DNA of 64,000 nucleotides from RGIG5612 sp045627365 (GCA_045627365.1 JAZQNN010000008.1:23809-87808); one strand, 5' to 3'; counted from the stretch's first letter, positions 16,568 through 24,683 are shown. Numbers and translations are program-made. The notes: generated by a model from the letters alone, not told the origin.

Positions 16568-17568
16568 TGATAGGTACAACGATTATTTCCTGGATCAACA
16601 GGGCTGCAATGTTCGGCGCCATCATTATGTTTGGCGCAATGGGCGAGACACTGACTGAGAAATCAGGCAATATGAACCTCGGTATTCCGGGCACAATGTG
16701 TGTTGGCGGTGCATGCGGATTCGTCGGAGCATATCTTTATGAATTGAGTACAGATACGCCGAGCGCACTTATGTGTATACTGTTGGCGCTCCTGTGCGCA
16801 TTTGCCGGCGGATTTATCTGCGGCGCGTTATTCAGTCTTATAACCACTTCACTTAAAGCTAACCAGAATGTTACCGGCCTTGCACTTACCATTTTCGGTT
16901 CCGGACTCGCAAGATTCCTCGGAATGTACGTTATTCCGACAGGTACAACAACAGTTAAGGCCTTCTATACAAATACCGTTTTTTCAGCACGTCTGCCGAT
17001 TGCCAATACAACAGGTATCTTCGGTAAATTAGTGCTTAACTACGGCTTCATGTTCTATCTTTCAATTGTGATCGCGATCATTCTTTCGATCGTTATCAAG
17101 AGAACCAAGACCGGACTTAATCTTCGTGCTGTCGGCGAAAATCCGGCTACGGCAGATGCAGCCGGAATCAACGTAACCCGTTATAAGTATCTTGCGACAT
17201 GCCTTGGTGGCGGTATTGCGGGTCTTGGCGGTGTTTATTACATTCTTGAGTACAACTTCGGCGGTTGGAGCACATTTGCAGCAGAATCGATCGAAGCTCT
17301 CGGATGGCTTGCAGTTGCACTCGTTATTTTCGCTTCCTGGAAACCGCTCAATCTTCTGTGGGGCGCACTTATCTTTGGTGTAAGCTACTGGATGTACAAT
17401 TATGTCTCCGCTTTCGGCTGGGAAGTTAATTCAGCAGTAAGCTCATTGCTCGAGGCTATTCCTTATATGGTCACCATTTTCGTTCTTCTTGGTGCATCAG
17501 CTCGTAAGAGCAAGGATAACCAGGGTCCGGCATCACTTGGACTTACATATTTCAGAGAAGACAGGTGA
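16564..17568 (+). CDS. Nucleoside ABC transporter permease, second subunit
   Basis: This 334-residue permease has about eight membrane segments, the family motif GAMGETLTEKSGNMNLGIPG near the start, and the ATPase-contact loop AVGENPATADAAGIN. It pairs with the preceding permease to form the channel, as in NupQ/YufQ. Its ATG overlaps the upstream stop by four bases, and a GGAGG site lies in the end of the upstream gene. The operon closes with a strong terminator 22 bases later. Confidence 0.9.
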   Translation: MMIGTTIISWINRAAMFGAIIMFGAMGETLTEKSGNMNLGIPGTMCVGGACGFVGAYLYELSTDTPSALMCILLALLCAFAGGFICGALFSLITTSLKANQNVTGLALTIFGSGLARFLGMYVIPTGTTTVKAFYTNTVFSARLPIANTTGIFGKLVLNYGFMFYLSIVIAIILSIVIKRTKTGLNLRAVGENPATADAAGINVTRYKYLATCLGGGIAGLGGVYYILEYNFGGWSTFAAESIEALGWLAVALVIFASWKPLNLLWGALIFGVSYWMYNYVSAFGWEVNSAVSSLLEAIPYMVTIFVLLGASARKSKDNQGPASLGLTYFREDR

Positions 17569-17589
17569 TCTGATCATTTCATTCTCTAT

Positions 17590-17618
17590 GCGGCAGCCTT
17601 TTCGGCTGCCGCTTTTTA
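17590..17618 (+). terminator. Terminator of the nucleoside transporter operon
   Basis: Nine-base stem GCGGCAGCC/GGCTGCCGC with loop TTTTC, followed by TTTTTATT. Confidence 0.92.
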
Positions 17619-17632
17619 TTAGCAAAATATGC

Positions 17633-17661
17633 GTGACTTTTTTCATCGAATAGGGTATTAT
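17633..17661 (+). promoter_or_regulatory. Promoter of tRNA-Pro
   Basis: GTGACT (17633-17638), 17-base spacer, TATTAT (17656-17661); the tRNA starts 22 bases later. Confidence 0.5.
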
Positions 17662-17682
17662 ACCTCTTGCGTAAAGAGCAAT

Positions 17683-17757
17683 CGGGGTATGGCTCAGTTT
17701 GGCTAGAGCGCACGGCTGGGGGCCGTGAGGTCGCAAGTTCAAATCTTGTTACCCCGA
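17683..17757 (+). tRNA. tRNA-Pro, anticodon GGG
   Basis: A 75-base cloverleaf: acceptor arms CGGGGTA/TACCCCG with discriminator A, D-loop GGCTCAGTTTGGCTAGAGC, anticodon stem CACGG/CCGTG around loop CTGGGGG (anticodon GGG), and T-arm GCAAG-TTCAAAT-CTTGT. The CCA end is not encoded (sequence after the discriminator is CAT), so it must be added by the nucleotidyltransferase. A GGG anticodon reads CCC and CCT proline codons. It is a single-gene transcript with its own promoter and terminator. Confidence 0.95.
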
Positions 17758-17764
17758 CATATTT

Positions 17765-17794
17765 AAAGCCCGGAAGGTCTCTTCCGGGCTTTTC
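17765..17794 (+). terminator. Terminator of tRNA-Pro
   Basis: Twelve-base stem AAAGCCCGGAAG/CTTCCGGGCTTT with tetraloop GTCT and a short TTC tail. Confidence 0.85.
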
Positions 17795-17818
17795 ACATTT
17801 AATTCACAGGCAAGGCTA

Positions 17819-17847
17819 TTGAAGCAATGCTGCATATGATATACAAT
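17819..17847 (+). promoter_or_regulatory. Promoter of the duplicated-repeat protein gene
   Basis: TTGAAG (17819-17824), 17-base spacer, TACAAT (17842-17847). Confidence 0.65.
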
Positions 17848-17890
17848 ACAGATGCAGATGACGATCTAACACATATAAAGGAGATAAAAC

Positions 17891-18388
17891 ATGAGTAAAG
17901 AAGATTGGAAAGAGACAGGCAAAGCACTCGGCGGAGCGTTTAAAATGCTTGGAAAATCAATTGTAAAGTCAATAGATTCAGCAACCGATGACGTTAAGGA
18001 ATGGGCAAATAAAGATGATCAGGCTGAAGAAGCTAAAAAGGCTGAGGATGAACTGAACAAGGCTGCAGAAGACCTTAATAAATCAGCTGATGAACTCGCA
18101 GGCGCACTGAACGAGGCTGCAGATAAAATGGCCGAGGATATCAATGAGAAGGCCGAAAGGGCCGAGGATAAAGCTGAAGAGAAAGAAGCATGCCTGCGCG
18201 ACAGCTGGTCGGCAACAGGTAAGGGGCTCGGCGCTGCATTTGCCTCACTTGGTAAATCGATCGTTAAAACAGTCGATTCTGCTACAGAAAGCGTAACAGA
18301 CTGGGCCAAGAAGGATGACGATGACAAACCTGAAGAGAAGAAAGAAGAGACAGAAGAGGTAGAGCACGTTACAGGTACGGTTGAATAG
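17891..18388 (+). CDS. Clostridial protein with two copies of a 39-residue repeat flanking a charged coiled coil
   Basis: I recognise the repeat as a type seen in short clostridial hypothetical proteins but know no function. Residues 5-43 (WKETGKALGGAFKMLGKSIV, then SIDSATDDVKEWANKDD) recur exactly 100 residues later at 105-143 (WSATGKGLGAAFASLGKSIV, then TVDSATESVTDWAKKDD). Residues 44-100 are almost all Ala, Glu, Lys and Asp with heptad spacing, predicting a long helix or coiled coil. The tail is acidic. There is no signal peptide or membrane span; the repeats could form amphipathic helices on a membrane surface. AAAGGAG lies eight bases before the ATG. It is transcribed alone. Confidence 0.75.
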   Translation: MSKEDWKETGKALGGAFKMLGKSIVKSIDSATDDVKEWANKDDQAEEAKKAEDELNKAAEDLNKSADELAGALNEAADKMAEDINEKAERAEDKAEEKEACLRDSWSATGKGLGAAFASLGKSIVKTVDSATESVTDWAKKDDDDKPEEKKEETEEVEHVTGTVE

Positions 18389-18426
18389 TACCTGTACTTA
18401 CACGCCGGGTAATGGAAACCCGCGTG
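18371..18426 (+). other. Two hairpins at the 3' end of the repeat-protein message
   Basis: ACAGGTAC/GTACCTGT (18371-18378, 18388-18395) spans the stop codon; CACGC-c-GGGT/ACCC-GCGTG (18401-18410, 18418-18426) follows, before the terminator. Confidence 0.55.
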
Positions 18427-18437
18427 ATCATATACAG

Positions 18438-18469
18438 ATGAGTCCGGAATCGTCCGGGCTCATTTTTTT
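18438..18469 (+). terminator. Terminator of the repeat-protein gene
   Basis: ATGAGTCCGGA/TCCGGGCTCAT stem (one T-G pair) with loop ATCG, followed by TTTTTT. Confidence 0.88.
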
Positions 18470-18523
18470 ATGCTTCGAATCCGTTAACTTATGCGTTCAC
18501 ACAACCATCTCGTGCCAAACGTA

Positions 18524-18551
18524 TTGCATATTACGGTTTATGTGATACAGT
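18524..18551 (+). promoter_or_regulatory. Promoter of the orphan antitoxin gene
   Basis: TTGCAT (18524-18529), 16-base spacer, TACAGT (18546-18551). Confidence 0.45.
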
Positions 18552-18558
18552 TACCATC

Positions 18559-18570
18559 CAAACCGGTTTG
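18559..18570 (+). promoter_or_regulatory. Palindromic operator candidate
   Basis: Perfect 12-base palindrome CAAACCGGTTTG at the predicted transcription start of the RHH gene, where an autoregulatory antitoxin would bind. Confidence 0.45.
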
Positions 18571-18592
18571 AAAAAGTAAAAAGGAGCAAAGA

Positions 18593-18763
18593 ATGACCAT
18601 ATCAATCAGATTCAGCGAGCTGGACGGTGTTCTACTGAGAAAATACGCGGAATTTCACAAACTGACTGTGTCCGATTTAGTGCGTGAAATTGTGTTCGAA
18701 CGAATCGAGGAAGAATACAATGATTTGCTAAGGAAAGCGGAGGTGATGCGGCTGAAACAATAA
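18593..18763 (+). CDS. RelB/DUF6290-like ribbon-helix-helix antitoxin, 56 aa, no toxin partner
   Basis: The ORF from ATG 18593, preceded by AAGGAG, encodes MTISIRFSELDGVLLRKYAE and then FHKLTVSDLVREIVFERIEE: a beta strand, two helices and the start of a tail, as in RelB/DUF6290 antitoxins that bind DNA as dimers. Usual members reach about 70-90 residues and their stop overlaps a relE-type toxin gene. Here the protein ends at residue 56 and the 224 bases to upp contain no RelE-like frame, so it is an orphan or the remnant of a lost pair. A palindrome sits at its promoter, suggesting self-regulation persists. Confidence 0.75.
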   Translation: MTISIRFSELDGVLLRKYAEFHKLTVSDLVREIVFERIEEEYNDLLRKAEVMRLKQ

Positions 18764-18822
18764 AAACTCTTACTTAATCTCTGATATGTAATATGTAAAC
18801 AAGCGAAATTATTTTCACATTT

Positions 18823-18860
18823 ACGCCGGACCGGAAGCCGTAAATGCATCCGGCCCGGTG
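18823..18860 (+). terminator. GC-rich hairpin downstream of the antitoxin gene
   Basis: CGCCGGACCGGA pairs with TCCGGCCCGGTG apart from one A-C mismatch and one G-T pair. There is no T-run after it, so it is a weak terminator at best. Confidence 0.4.
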
Positions 18861-18891
18861 TTAGTAATATAAATCTTTATACTGTGTTAAC

Positions 18892-18920
18892 TTGCATAAA
18901 CAGTAACATAGTGATAGTAT
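18892..18920 (+). promoter_or_regulatory. Promoter of upp
   Basis: TTGCAT (18892-18897), 17-base spacer, TAGTAT (18915-18920). Confidence 0.6.
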
Positions 18921-18935
18921 ATATTGGAAAATTTG

Positions 18936-18967
18936 GGTGACTGGGCCCTTTCGCGAGAAAAGTCGCC
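18936..18967 (+). promoter_or_regulatory. Hairpin in the upp leader with a GGGCCC bulge
   Basis: GGTGACT (18936-18942) pairs with AGTCGCC (18961-18967), and TTTC/GAAA (18949-18952, 18957-18960) continues the stem under a GCGA tetraloop. The bulge GGGCCC (18943-18948) is self-complementary. I do not match it to a known riboswitch or PyrR site. Confidence 0.5.
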
Positions 18968-18987
18968 TTAATCTATAGGAGGATCGT

Positions 18988-19608
18988 ATGTTAACAGTAT
19001 TAGATCATGCACTTATCAAACACAAATTGAGTATCATGCGTGAGGAGCAGACCTCAACGTATATATTCAAGCAGAACCTTGATGAAATCGCTAAGCTTAT
19101 GGCTTACGAGGTTTCCAAAAATTTCCCTATAAAGGAACGTCCGATCAAGACACCTATCTGCGAGACAACAGGATATGAACTGGATCAGAAGATCGTTCTG
19201 GTTCCGATCCTCAGAGCAGGAATAGGTCTTGTTGACGGATTCCGTGATATCATTCCTACCGCTAAGATCGGTCACATCGGAATGTACCGTGATCACGTTA
19301 CACTTGAGCCACATGAATATTACGCTAGATTTCCGAAGAATATGGAAGAAGCGATCGTTATAGTTACAGACCCTATGCTTGCTACAGGCGGTTCCGCTTC
19401 AGCAGCTATCACCAACATCAAGAAGCGCGGCGCAAAGAAGATCCTCCTTGTGTGCCTCGTAGGTGTTCCTGAGGGTGTTGCACGTATTGAGAAAGATCAT
19501 CCGGACGTAGACATCACGCTGGCTGCACTCGATGAGAGACTTAATGAGAACGGTTATATTGTTCCGGGCCTTGGAGATGCCGGAGACAGACTGTTCGGTA
19601 CTGACTGA
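18988..19608 (+). CDS. upp: Uracil phosphoribosyltransferase
   Basis: Upp makes UMP from uracil and PRPP. The 206-residue product contains the PRPP-binding motif VTDPMLATGGSASAAI and the conserved ICETTGYEL and VPILRAGIGLVDG segments, and ends with the usual PGLGDAGDRLFGT. AGGAGG lies six bases before the ATG. It has its own promoter, and its leader holds a structured hairpin. The MBL-fold gene follows after 20 bases without an obvious terminator, so read-through into dgt-dnaG-rpoD is possible. Confidence 0.96.
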   Translation: MLTVLDHALIKHKLSIMREEQTSTYIFKQNLDEIAKLMAYEVSKNFPIKERPIKTPICETTGYELDQKIVLVPILRAGIGLVDGFRDIIPTAKIGHIGMYRDHVTLEPHEYYARFPKNMEEAIVIVTDPMLATGGSASAAITNIKKRGAKKILLVCLVGVPEGVARIEKDHPDVDITLAALDERLNENGYIVPGLGDAGDRLFGTD

Positions 19609-19628
19609 TATTATTTGCGAGGTAATTA

Positions 19629-20234
19629 ATGGGATACATCACATATTTCGGACATGCAAGTTTTCGCGTTATTACGGAGTCCGGCCTTGTATTCTATATT
19701 GATCCGTATGTGGGAGATTATTCCGCACCTGCGGATGTTGTGTTGGTCACACACCAACATTTTGACCATAACAGAGTTGACAAGGTAAATCTTAAATCGG
19801 GAGCTTTAGTCATCACCAATGCCGAAGCGTTAGTTGACGGAGAATACAATTCTTTCCAGCTTGAAGACGTACTTGTTCGCGCCGTTCCTGCTTATAACAA
19901 GAACCATCCTAAGGATGAATGCGTCGGATATGTTATGGAATTTGACGGCAGGAAGATCTACTTTGCAGGCGATACCGGTCTCATCGATGAAATGAAGGAT
20001 CTTGCTGAAGATAAACTTGATCTTGCTTTCATTCCGTGCGACGGTATCTTCACAATGTCTATGGAAGAAGCAGGCATGGCTGCATCTTGGACCGGCGCGC
20101 AGTTTGTTGCACCTATTCATATGTGCCCGCAGTATCAGAAGGATGATGATAAGCTTTTTGATCTTGAAAGAGCTCAGAGTTTTCCTGCTGAGAACAAGAT
20201 TATTTGCAAACCTAACGAGAGTTTCGGACTGTAG
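19629..20234 (+). CDS. UlaG-like MBL-fold metal-dependent hydrolase
   Basis: The 201-residue protein has the metallo-beta-lactamase signature THQHFDHN (about residues 42-49), a later YFAGDTGLIDE and a final His in FVAPIHMCP, together forming a two-metal site. It is of the short UlaG/YycJ-like subfamily; the physiological substrate cannot be told from sequence. It sits between upp and dgt on the same strand, 20 bases after upp and eight bases before dgt, so nucleotide-related work is possible but not shown. Confidence 0.85.
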   Translation: MGYITYFGHASFRVITESGLVFYIDPYVGDYSAPADVVLVTHQHFDHNRVDKVNLKSGALVITNAEALVDGEYNSFQLEDVLVRAVPAYNKNHPKDECVGYVMEFDGRKIYFAGDTGLIDEMKDLAEDKLDLAFIPCDGIFTMSMEEAGMAASWTGAQFVAPIHMCPQYQKDDDKLFDLERAQSFPAENKIICKPNESFGL

Positions 20235-20242
20235 TAGTATTT

Positions 20243-21244
20243 ATGAATATCAGACAGAAGAGGGAATATTTCGAACAGCAGACTTTAAGCAAATACGCGA
20301 CTTTGAGTGTTAATTCCAAAGGCCGCGATGTGGATATCGAGCCTTGCGAGATAAGGACTGTCTTTCAGCGCGACCGTGACAGGATCATTCACAGTAAGTC
20401 ATTCAGGCGTCTTAAACACAAGACGCAGGTGTTCCTTGCTCCGACAAGCGATCATTACAGAACGAGACTTACTCATACACTGGAAGTATCGCAGATCGCG
20501 AGAACTATTGCCGCAAGTCTTTGGCTTAATGAAGATCTTACCGAAGCGATCGCACTTGGGCATGACCTTGGGCATACACCGTTTGGCCACGCCGGCGAGC
20601 GCGCTTTGAATTCCAAGTATCCTTTTAAGCACAATGAGCAGAGTCTCAGAGTTGTTGAAGTGCTTGAAAATAACGGTCAGGGCCTTAATCTGACATGGGA
20701 AGTAAGAGACGGCATTGTCAGCCATGGAATGAGCGGACGCGCTTCGACGCTTGAAGGAAGGATCGTTCGCCTGGCAGACAAGATTGCGTATATAAATCAT
20801 GATATGGATGACGCGATCAGAGCCGGCATTTTGAAAGAAGAAGATATTCCTAAATCCATCACGGACATCCTTGGCAAAAAGCGAAAAGACCGTCTGGATC
20901 TTCTGGTCAAGAATATCGTTAATTCTTCAATGGATAAAGACGATATTTATATGGATCCGACCGTTTTTGACTCCATGGTGGAACTTCAGAAATGGCTGAC
21001 AGAGAATCTGTATTTTGATTCGATCTGCAAAGTTGAAGAAATCAAGGTCGCACCGCTTATCAGTCAGCTCTATGACTACTATCTGGAGCACCTTACTGAG
21101 ATACCGGAAGAGTATTTCAGTCTGATAGAAAAAAGAGGTGACGATCCCAGAAGGATTGTGTGTGATTATATTTCAGGTATGACGGATTTTTATGCGGTTG
21201 ATGATTATCAGAGGCTCTTCATTCCGTCATTCTGGGGAAAATAA
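20243..21244 (+). CDS. dgt: Deoxyguanosinetriphosphate triphosphohydrolase-like HD protein
   Basis: The 333-residue HD-domain protein shows the metal-binding histidines and aspartates in RLTHTLEVSQIAR, ALGHDLGHTPFGHAGE and DKIAYINHDMDDA. Dgt-type enzymes remove triphosphate from dNTPs, controlling dNTP pools. Its length fits the shorter Firmicutes Dgt group rather than the 500-residue E. coli enzyme. The gene precedes dnaG and rpoD, a conserved clostridial order linking dNTP control with replication. It begins eight bases after the MBL gene. Confidence 0.9.
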   Translation: MNIRQKREYFEQQTLSKYATLSVNSKGRDVDIEPCEIRTVFQRDRDRIIHSKSFRRLKHKTQVFLAPTSDHYRTRLTHTLEVSQIARTIAASLWLNEDLTEAIALGHDLGHTPFGHAGERALNSKYPFKHNEQSLRVVEVLENNGQGLNLTWEVRDGIVSHGMSGRASTLEGRIVRLADKIAYINHDMDDAIRAGILKEEDIPKSITDILGKKRKDRLDLLVKNIVNSSMDKDDIYMDPTVFDSMVELQKWLTENLYFDSICKVEEIKVAPLISQLYDYYLEHLTEIPEEYFSLIEKRGDDPRRIVCDYISGMTDFYAVDDYQRLFIPSFWGK

Positions 21245-21259
21245 AGGAAAGGCTGACAT

Positions 21260-23020
21260 TTGTTATATTCGCAGGAAATAATTGATCAGGTGATCGACGC
21301 GAACAATATCGTAGACGTGATCGGTTCATACGTGAAGCTGACAAAAAAGGGCAACACGTATTTTGGTCTGTGTCCTTTCCACAATGAGAAAACTCCTTCT
21401 TTTTCCGTAACTGATAACGGAGCCAAGCAGATGTTTTATTGCTTCGGCTGTCATAAAGGAGGAAGTGTTCTTACGTTTATTATGGAGTACGAAAGCTGCT
21501 CCTATACCGATGCCGTCAAGATGCTTGCTCAGCGCGCGGGAATCGCGCTTCCTGAGCCTGATTATTCCAAAGCAGAACTGGAACTTACCAAACGCAAGGC
21601 TGCTGTTTTACAGGTAAACAAAGAAGCTGCAATATATTTTTACAGATTACTTAAGTCTCAGCGTGGCACAAGAGCTCTGGAATACCTTAGAGGCAGAGGT
21701 TTGAGCGATGAAACTATTCGCAATTACGGTTTGGGTTTTGCGGATATTTATCGTGATGATTTATATAAGTACATCAAGAGCAAAGGCTTTTCCGATGAAG
21801 TCATGCGCGATTCGGGCCTTTTTTCAATAAAAGAATCCGACACCCACGACTTTTTCTGGAACCGTGCGATGTTTCCTGTCATGGACACGTCAAACCGTGT
21901 TATAGCTTTCGGCGGCAGAGTAATGGGTGATGGCGAGCCGAAGTATCTGAACACTTCGGAGACTATAGTATTTGACAAAAGCCGCACATTATTCGGCCTG
22001 AATGTTGCCAAGCGTCACAAGGGTAAGGAATTTATCCTATGCGAGGGATATATGGATGTAATATCTCTTCACCAGGCAGGATTTACAAACGCTGTTGCTT
22101 CTTTAGGAACTGCGTTTACCGCAAACCATGCGAACGTCCTTAAACGTTATGCGCAAAGCGTTGTTATATCCTATGATTCGGACCTTGCCGGTCAGGATGC
22201 GGCGCTCAGGGCGATCCCAAAATTAAGGGAAGCAGGCCTTATGGTAAGGGTAGCTGATCTGAAGCCTTACAAAGACCCGGATGAGCTGATCAAGGCGTGC
22301 GGCAATGAAGAATATGCCAAAAGGATCGCAGGGGCTGCCAATGCCCTGATATTTGAAATCAGAATTCTCAGGAATTCTTACAATTTGGATAACCCGGATG
22401 AGAAAACCAGATTTGACAACGAGGTCGCATCCAGGATATCAGTATTTGAAGACGACGCGGCCAGAGAAAATTACGCAAGAGCAGTTGCCAAAGAATTCGA
22501 TCTGGATCTTGATACCCTTAGGGGCATCATTAAGCGTAAAGCACTTACAAGTGCGGGAATAAAAACAACGGATGTGCCGATAAGAAGCGGATTTAACAAG
22601 AAGACGGAGCTCCCGGACGGGCTGGCTCTTTGTCAGAAGATGTTGCTGGCATATCTGGCGGATGACAAGTCATTGTATGAAAAGACCAAGGGACATTTAA
22701 GCGAAGAGGACTTTAACATTCCGCCATATGACACCATTGCACGTATTCTATTTAATCAGCTTGAATCAGGAAGGCTCAATCCGTCAGGAATAATAAGTGC
22801 CTTTGAGGATGTTGAGGGTCAGGAAGCCGCTGCTTCTGTGCTACAGTATCACACTGAAGTAGACCAGACCCCGGAATCTTTAAGATCAGCGCTGAATGAT
22901 TGCATCATCAGAATAAAAAATAACACTATCCAGCGTAGGCTGGCCCAAGAGAGTGATGTAATGACGATCATTGCGCTGAAAAAGGAGCAGGAAACCTTAA
23001 AGACATTGAAGATTCTATAG
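21260..23020 (+). CDS. dnaG: DNA primase, TTG start
   Basis: DnaG lays RNA primers at the replication fork. The 586-residue product has the N-terminal zinc ribbon (LCPFHNEKTPSFSV, then FYCFGCHKGG, about residues 38-67), the catalytic TOPRIM core (CEGYMDVISLH; YDSDLAGQDAA) and a helicase-binding C-terminal domain. The start is a TTG at 21260, giving MLYSQEIIDQVIDANNIVDV as in other primases, with AAGGAAAGG upstream. It is the second gene of dgt-dnaG-rpoD. Confidence 0.96.
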   Translation: MLYSQEIIDQVIDANNIVDVIGSYVKLTKKGNTYFGLCPFHNEKTPSFSVTDNGAKQMFYCFGCHKGGSVLTFIMEYESCSYTDAVKMLAQRAGIALPEPDYSKAELELTKRKAAVLQVNKEAAIYFYRLLKSQRGTRALEYLRGRGLSDETIRNYGLGFADIYRDDLYKYIKSKGFSDEVMRDSGLFSIKESDTHDFFWNRAMFPVMDTSNRVIAFGGRVMGDGEPKYLNTSETIVFDKSRTLFGLNVAKRHKGKEFILCEGYMDVISLHQAGFTNAVASLGTAFTANHANVLKRYAQSVVISYDSDLAGQDAALRAIPKLREAGLMVRVADLKPYKDPDELIKACGNEEYAKRIAGAANALIFEIRILRNSYNLDNPDEKTRFDNEVASRISVFEDDAARENYARAVAKEFDLDLDTLRGIIKRKALTSAGIKTTDVPIRSGFNKKTELPDGLALCQKMLLAYLADDKSLYEKTKGHLSEEDFNIPPYDTIARILFNQLESGRLNPSGIISAFEDVEGQEAAASVLQYHTEVDQTPESLRSALNDCIIRIKNNTIQRRLAQESDVMTIIALKKEQETLKTLKIL

Positions 23021-23052
23021 GCCATACCAATTTTTACAATCGAGGACAGTTT

Positions 23053-24204
23053 ATGGATGAATTAGCTAATTTTGAAGAAATTTTAGACAAGATCGTCAAA
23101 GATGCCGAAAAGCACAATAATACGATCGTTTTCGACGAGATCGAAAAATATTTCCCGGATCTGGATCTGTCAACTGATATGCTCGAGGCTATTTCTGATT
23201 ATATTCAGGACAAAGGCGTCGAGGTAATAATGTCTGATAATTCAGATGAAGAGGTCGAGATCAACGATGTTGACGAGCTTTTCCTGGATGATGACAGTTC
23301 TTTGCCGGATATTGAAGATGACTCTGAACCGTTTGACACAGAAAATCTTGACTTATCCGACCTTGAAAATAATGTCAACATAGAAGACCATGTCAGGATG
23401 TACCTGAAGGAGATCGGCAAAGTTCCTCTTCTTTCATCTGATGAGGAAGTCGAGCTTGCGATCCGTATGGAGCAGGGAGATCAGGAAGCCAAGACAAAGC
23501 TTGCAGAGGCCAATCTCCGTCTTGTTGTCAGCATAGCCAAAAGATATGTCGGCCGCGGAATGCAGCTGCTTGACCTTATTCAAGAAGGTAATCTCGGCCT
23601 TATGAAGGCTGTAGAGAAGTTCGACTACAAGAAGGGTTATAAGTTCTCCACATATGCAACATGGTGGATCCGTCAGGCTATAACCAGAGCCATCGCTGAC
23701 CAGGCCAGAACGATAAGAATTCCTGTTCATATGGTTGAGACGATCAATAAACTCCTTCGTGTTTCAAGGCAGCTTCTTCAGGAACTCGGCCGTGAACCGA
23801 CCAACGAAGAAATCGCTGAAAAGATGGATATTCCTGTAGCAAGAGTTCGCGAAATCATCAAGATCTCTCAGGAACCGATTTCTCTTGAAACACCTATAGG
23901 TGAAGAGGAAGACTCTCATCTCGGAGACTTCATCAAAGATGAGCAGGCAGCAAGCCCTGCTGACGCAGCTGCCAATGTTATTCTGAAAGAGCAGCTCTCT
24001 GAAGTCCTTGCTACGCTTACACCGAGGGAGCAGGAAGTTCTTAAGCTCAGATTCGGTCTTGAAGACGGCAGAACCAGGACTCTTGAAGAAGTAGGCAAAG
24101 AGTTCAACGTTACCCGTGAGCGTATCAGACAGATCGAGGCTAAGGCACTTCGCAAGCTCCGTCATCCGTCACGTTCACGCAAGCTGAAGGATTTTATCGA
24201 TTAA
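23053..24204 (+). CDS. rpoD: Primary sigma factor (sigma-A/RpoD)
   Basis: The 383-residue housekeeping sigma factor directs RNA polymerase to TTGACA/TATAAT promoters such as those listed here. It has a region 1.1-like start, a long acidic linker (about residues 65-112), region 2 with the -10 binding segment KFSTYATWWIRQAITRAIAD, region 3, and region 4.2 with the HTH LEEVGKEFNVTRERIRQIEA that reads the -35. GAGGAC precedes the ATG. The stop overlaps the ATG of the next gene by one base. Confidence 0.97.
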   Translation: MDELANFEEILDKIVKDAEKHNNTIVFDEIEKYFPDLDLSTDMLEAISDYIQDKGVEVIMSDNSDEEVEINDVDELFLDDDSSLPDIEDDSEPFDTENLDLSDLENNVNIEDHVRMYLKEIGKVPLLSSDEEVELAIRMEQGDQEAKTKLAEANLRLVVSIAKRYVGRGMQLLDLIQEGNLGLMKAVEKFDYKKGYKFSTYATWWIRQAITRAIADQARTIRIPVHMVETINKLLRVSRQLLQELGREPTNEEIAEKMDIPVARVREIIKISQEPISLETPIGEEEDSHLGDFIKDEQAASPADAAANVILKEQLSEVLATLTPREQEVLKLRFGLEDGRTRTLEEVGKEFNVTRERIRQIEAKALRKLRHPSRSRKLKDFID

Positions 24205-24683
24205 TGGGCATTTCAAAACGTTTGAAAACTATTGCAGATTTGGTGACGCCCGGGAGGGTGATCGCAGATATAGGCACAGACCATGGGTATGTGCCTATAT
24301 ATTTGCTGCGGAATGATATATGTCCAAAAGCTCTGGCATGTGACCTGAGCGCCGGATCTTTGGCCAAAGCAAAGGAAAACGCGGATTTCTTTCACCTTTC
24401 TGACAGAATTGAGTGCCGCCTTTCGGACGGATTTGACAAAATCATTCCCGGTGAGGTAAATGCTGCTGTTATTTCAGGCATGGGCGGCATACTTATGACG
24501 CGTATTTTGTCTGACGCTAAAGAGCATCTTGAATACATTGAAGAACTCGTACTGTCTCCGCACAGAGATGCCGGGCTGGTCAGAATTTTTCTTGCTGATA
24601 ATGGCTTTGAAATAGTTAGTGACATTATTTTTGAAGACAAAGGCAAGAACTATGTGATCATTAAAGCATTGAAAAAATGCTGA
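24204..24683 (+). CDS. trmK: TrmK-like tRNA (adenine-22-N1)-methyltransferase, short form
   Basis: The 159-residue protein matches the N-terminal Rossmann domain of TrmK: RLKTIADLVTPGRVIADIGT (SAM motif I), then GMGGILMTRIL and ELVLSPHRDAGLVR. TrmK methylates A22 of tRNA, and its usual place after rpoD supports the call. Typical members reach about 225-240 residues with a C-terminal helical coiled coil; this one ends with YVIIKALKKC, so that part is missing. The stop at 24681-24683 lies inside the rnpB promoter. Confidence 0.8.
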   Translation: MGISKRLKTIADLVTPGRVIADIGTDHGYVPIYLLRNDICPKALACDLSAGSLAKAKENADFFHLSDRIECRLSDGFDKIIPGEVNAAVISGMGGILMTRILSDAKEHLEYIEELVLSPHRDAGLVRIFLADNGFEIVSDIIFEDKGKNYVIIKALKKC

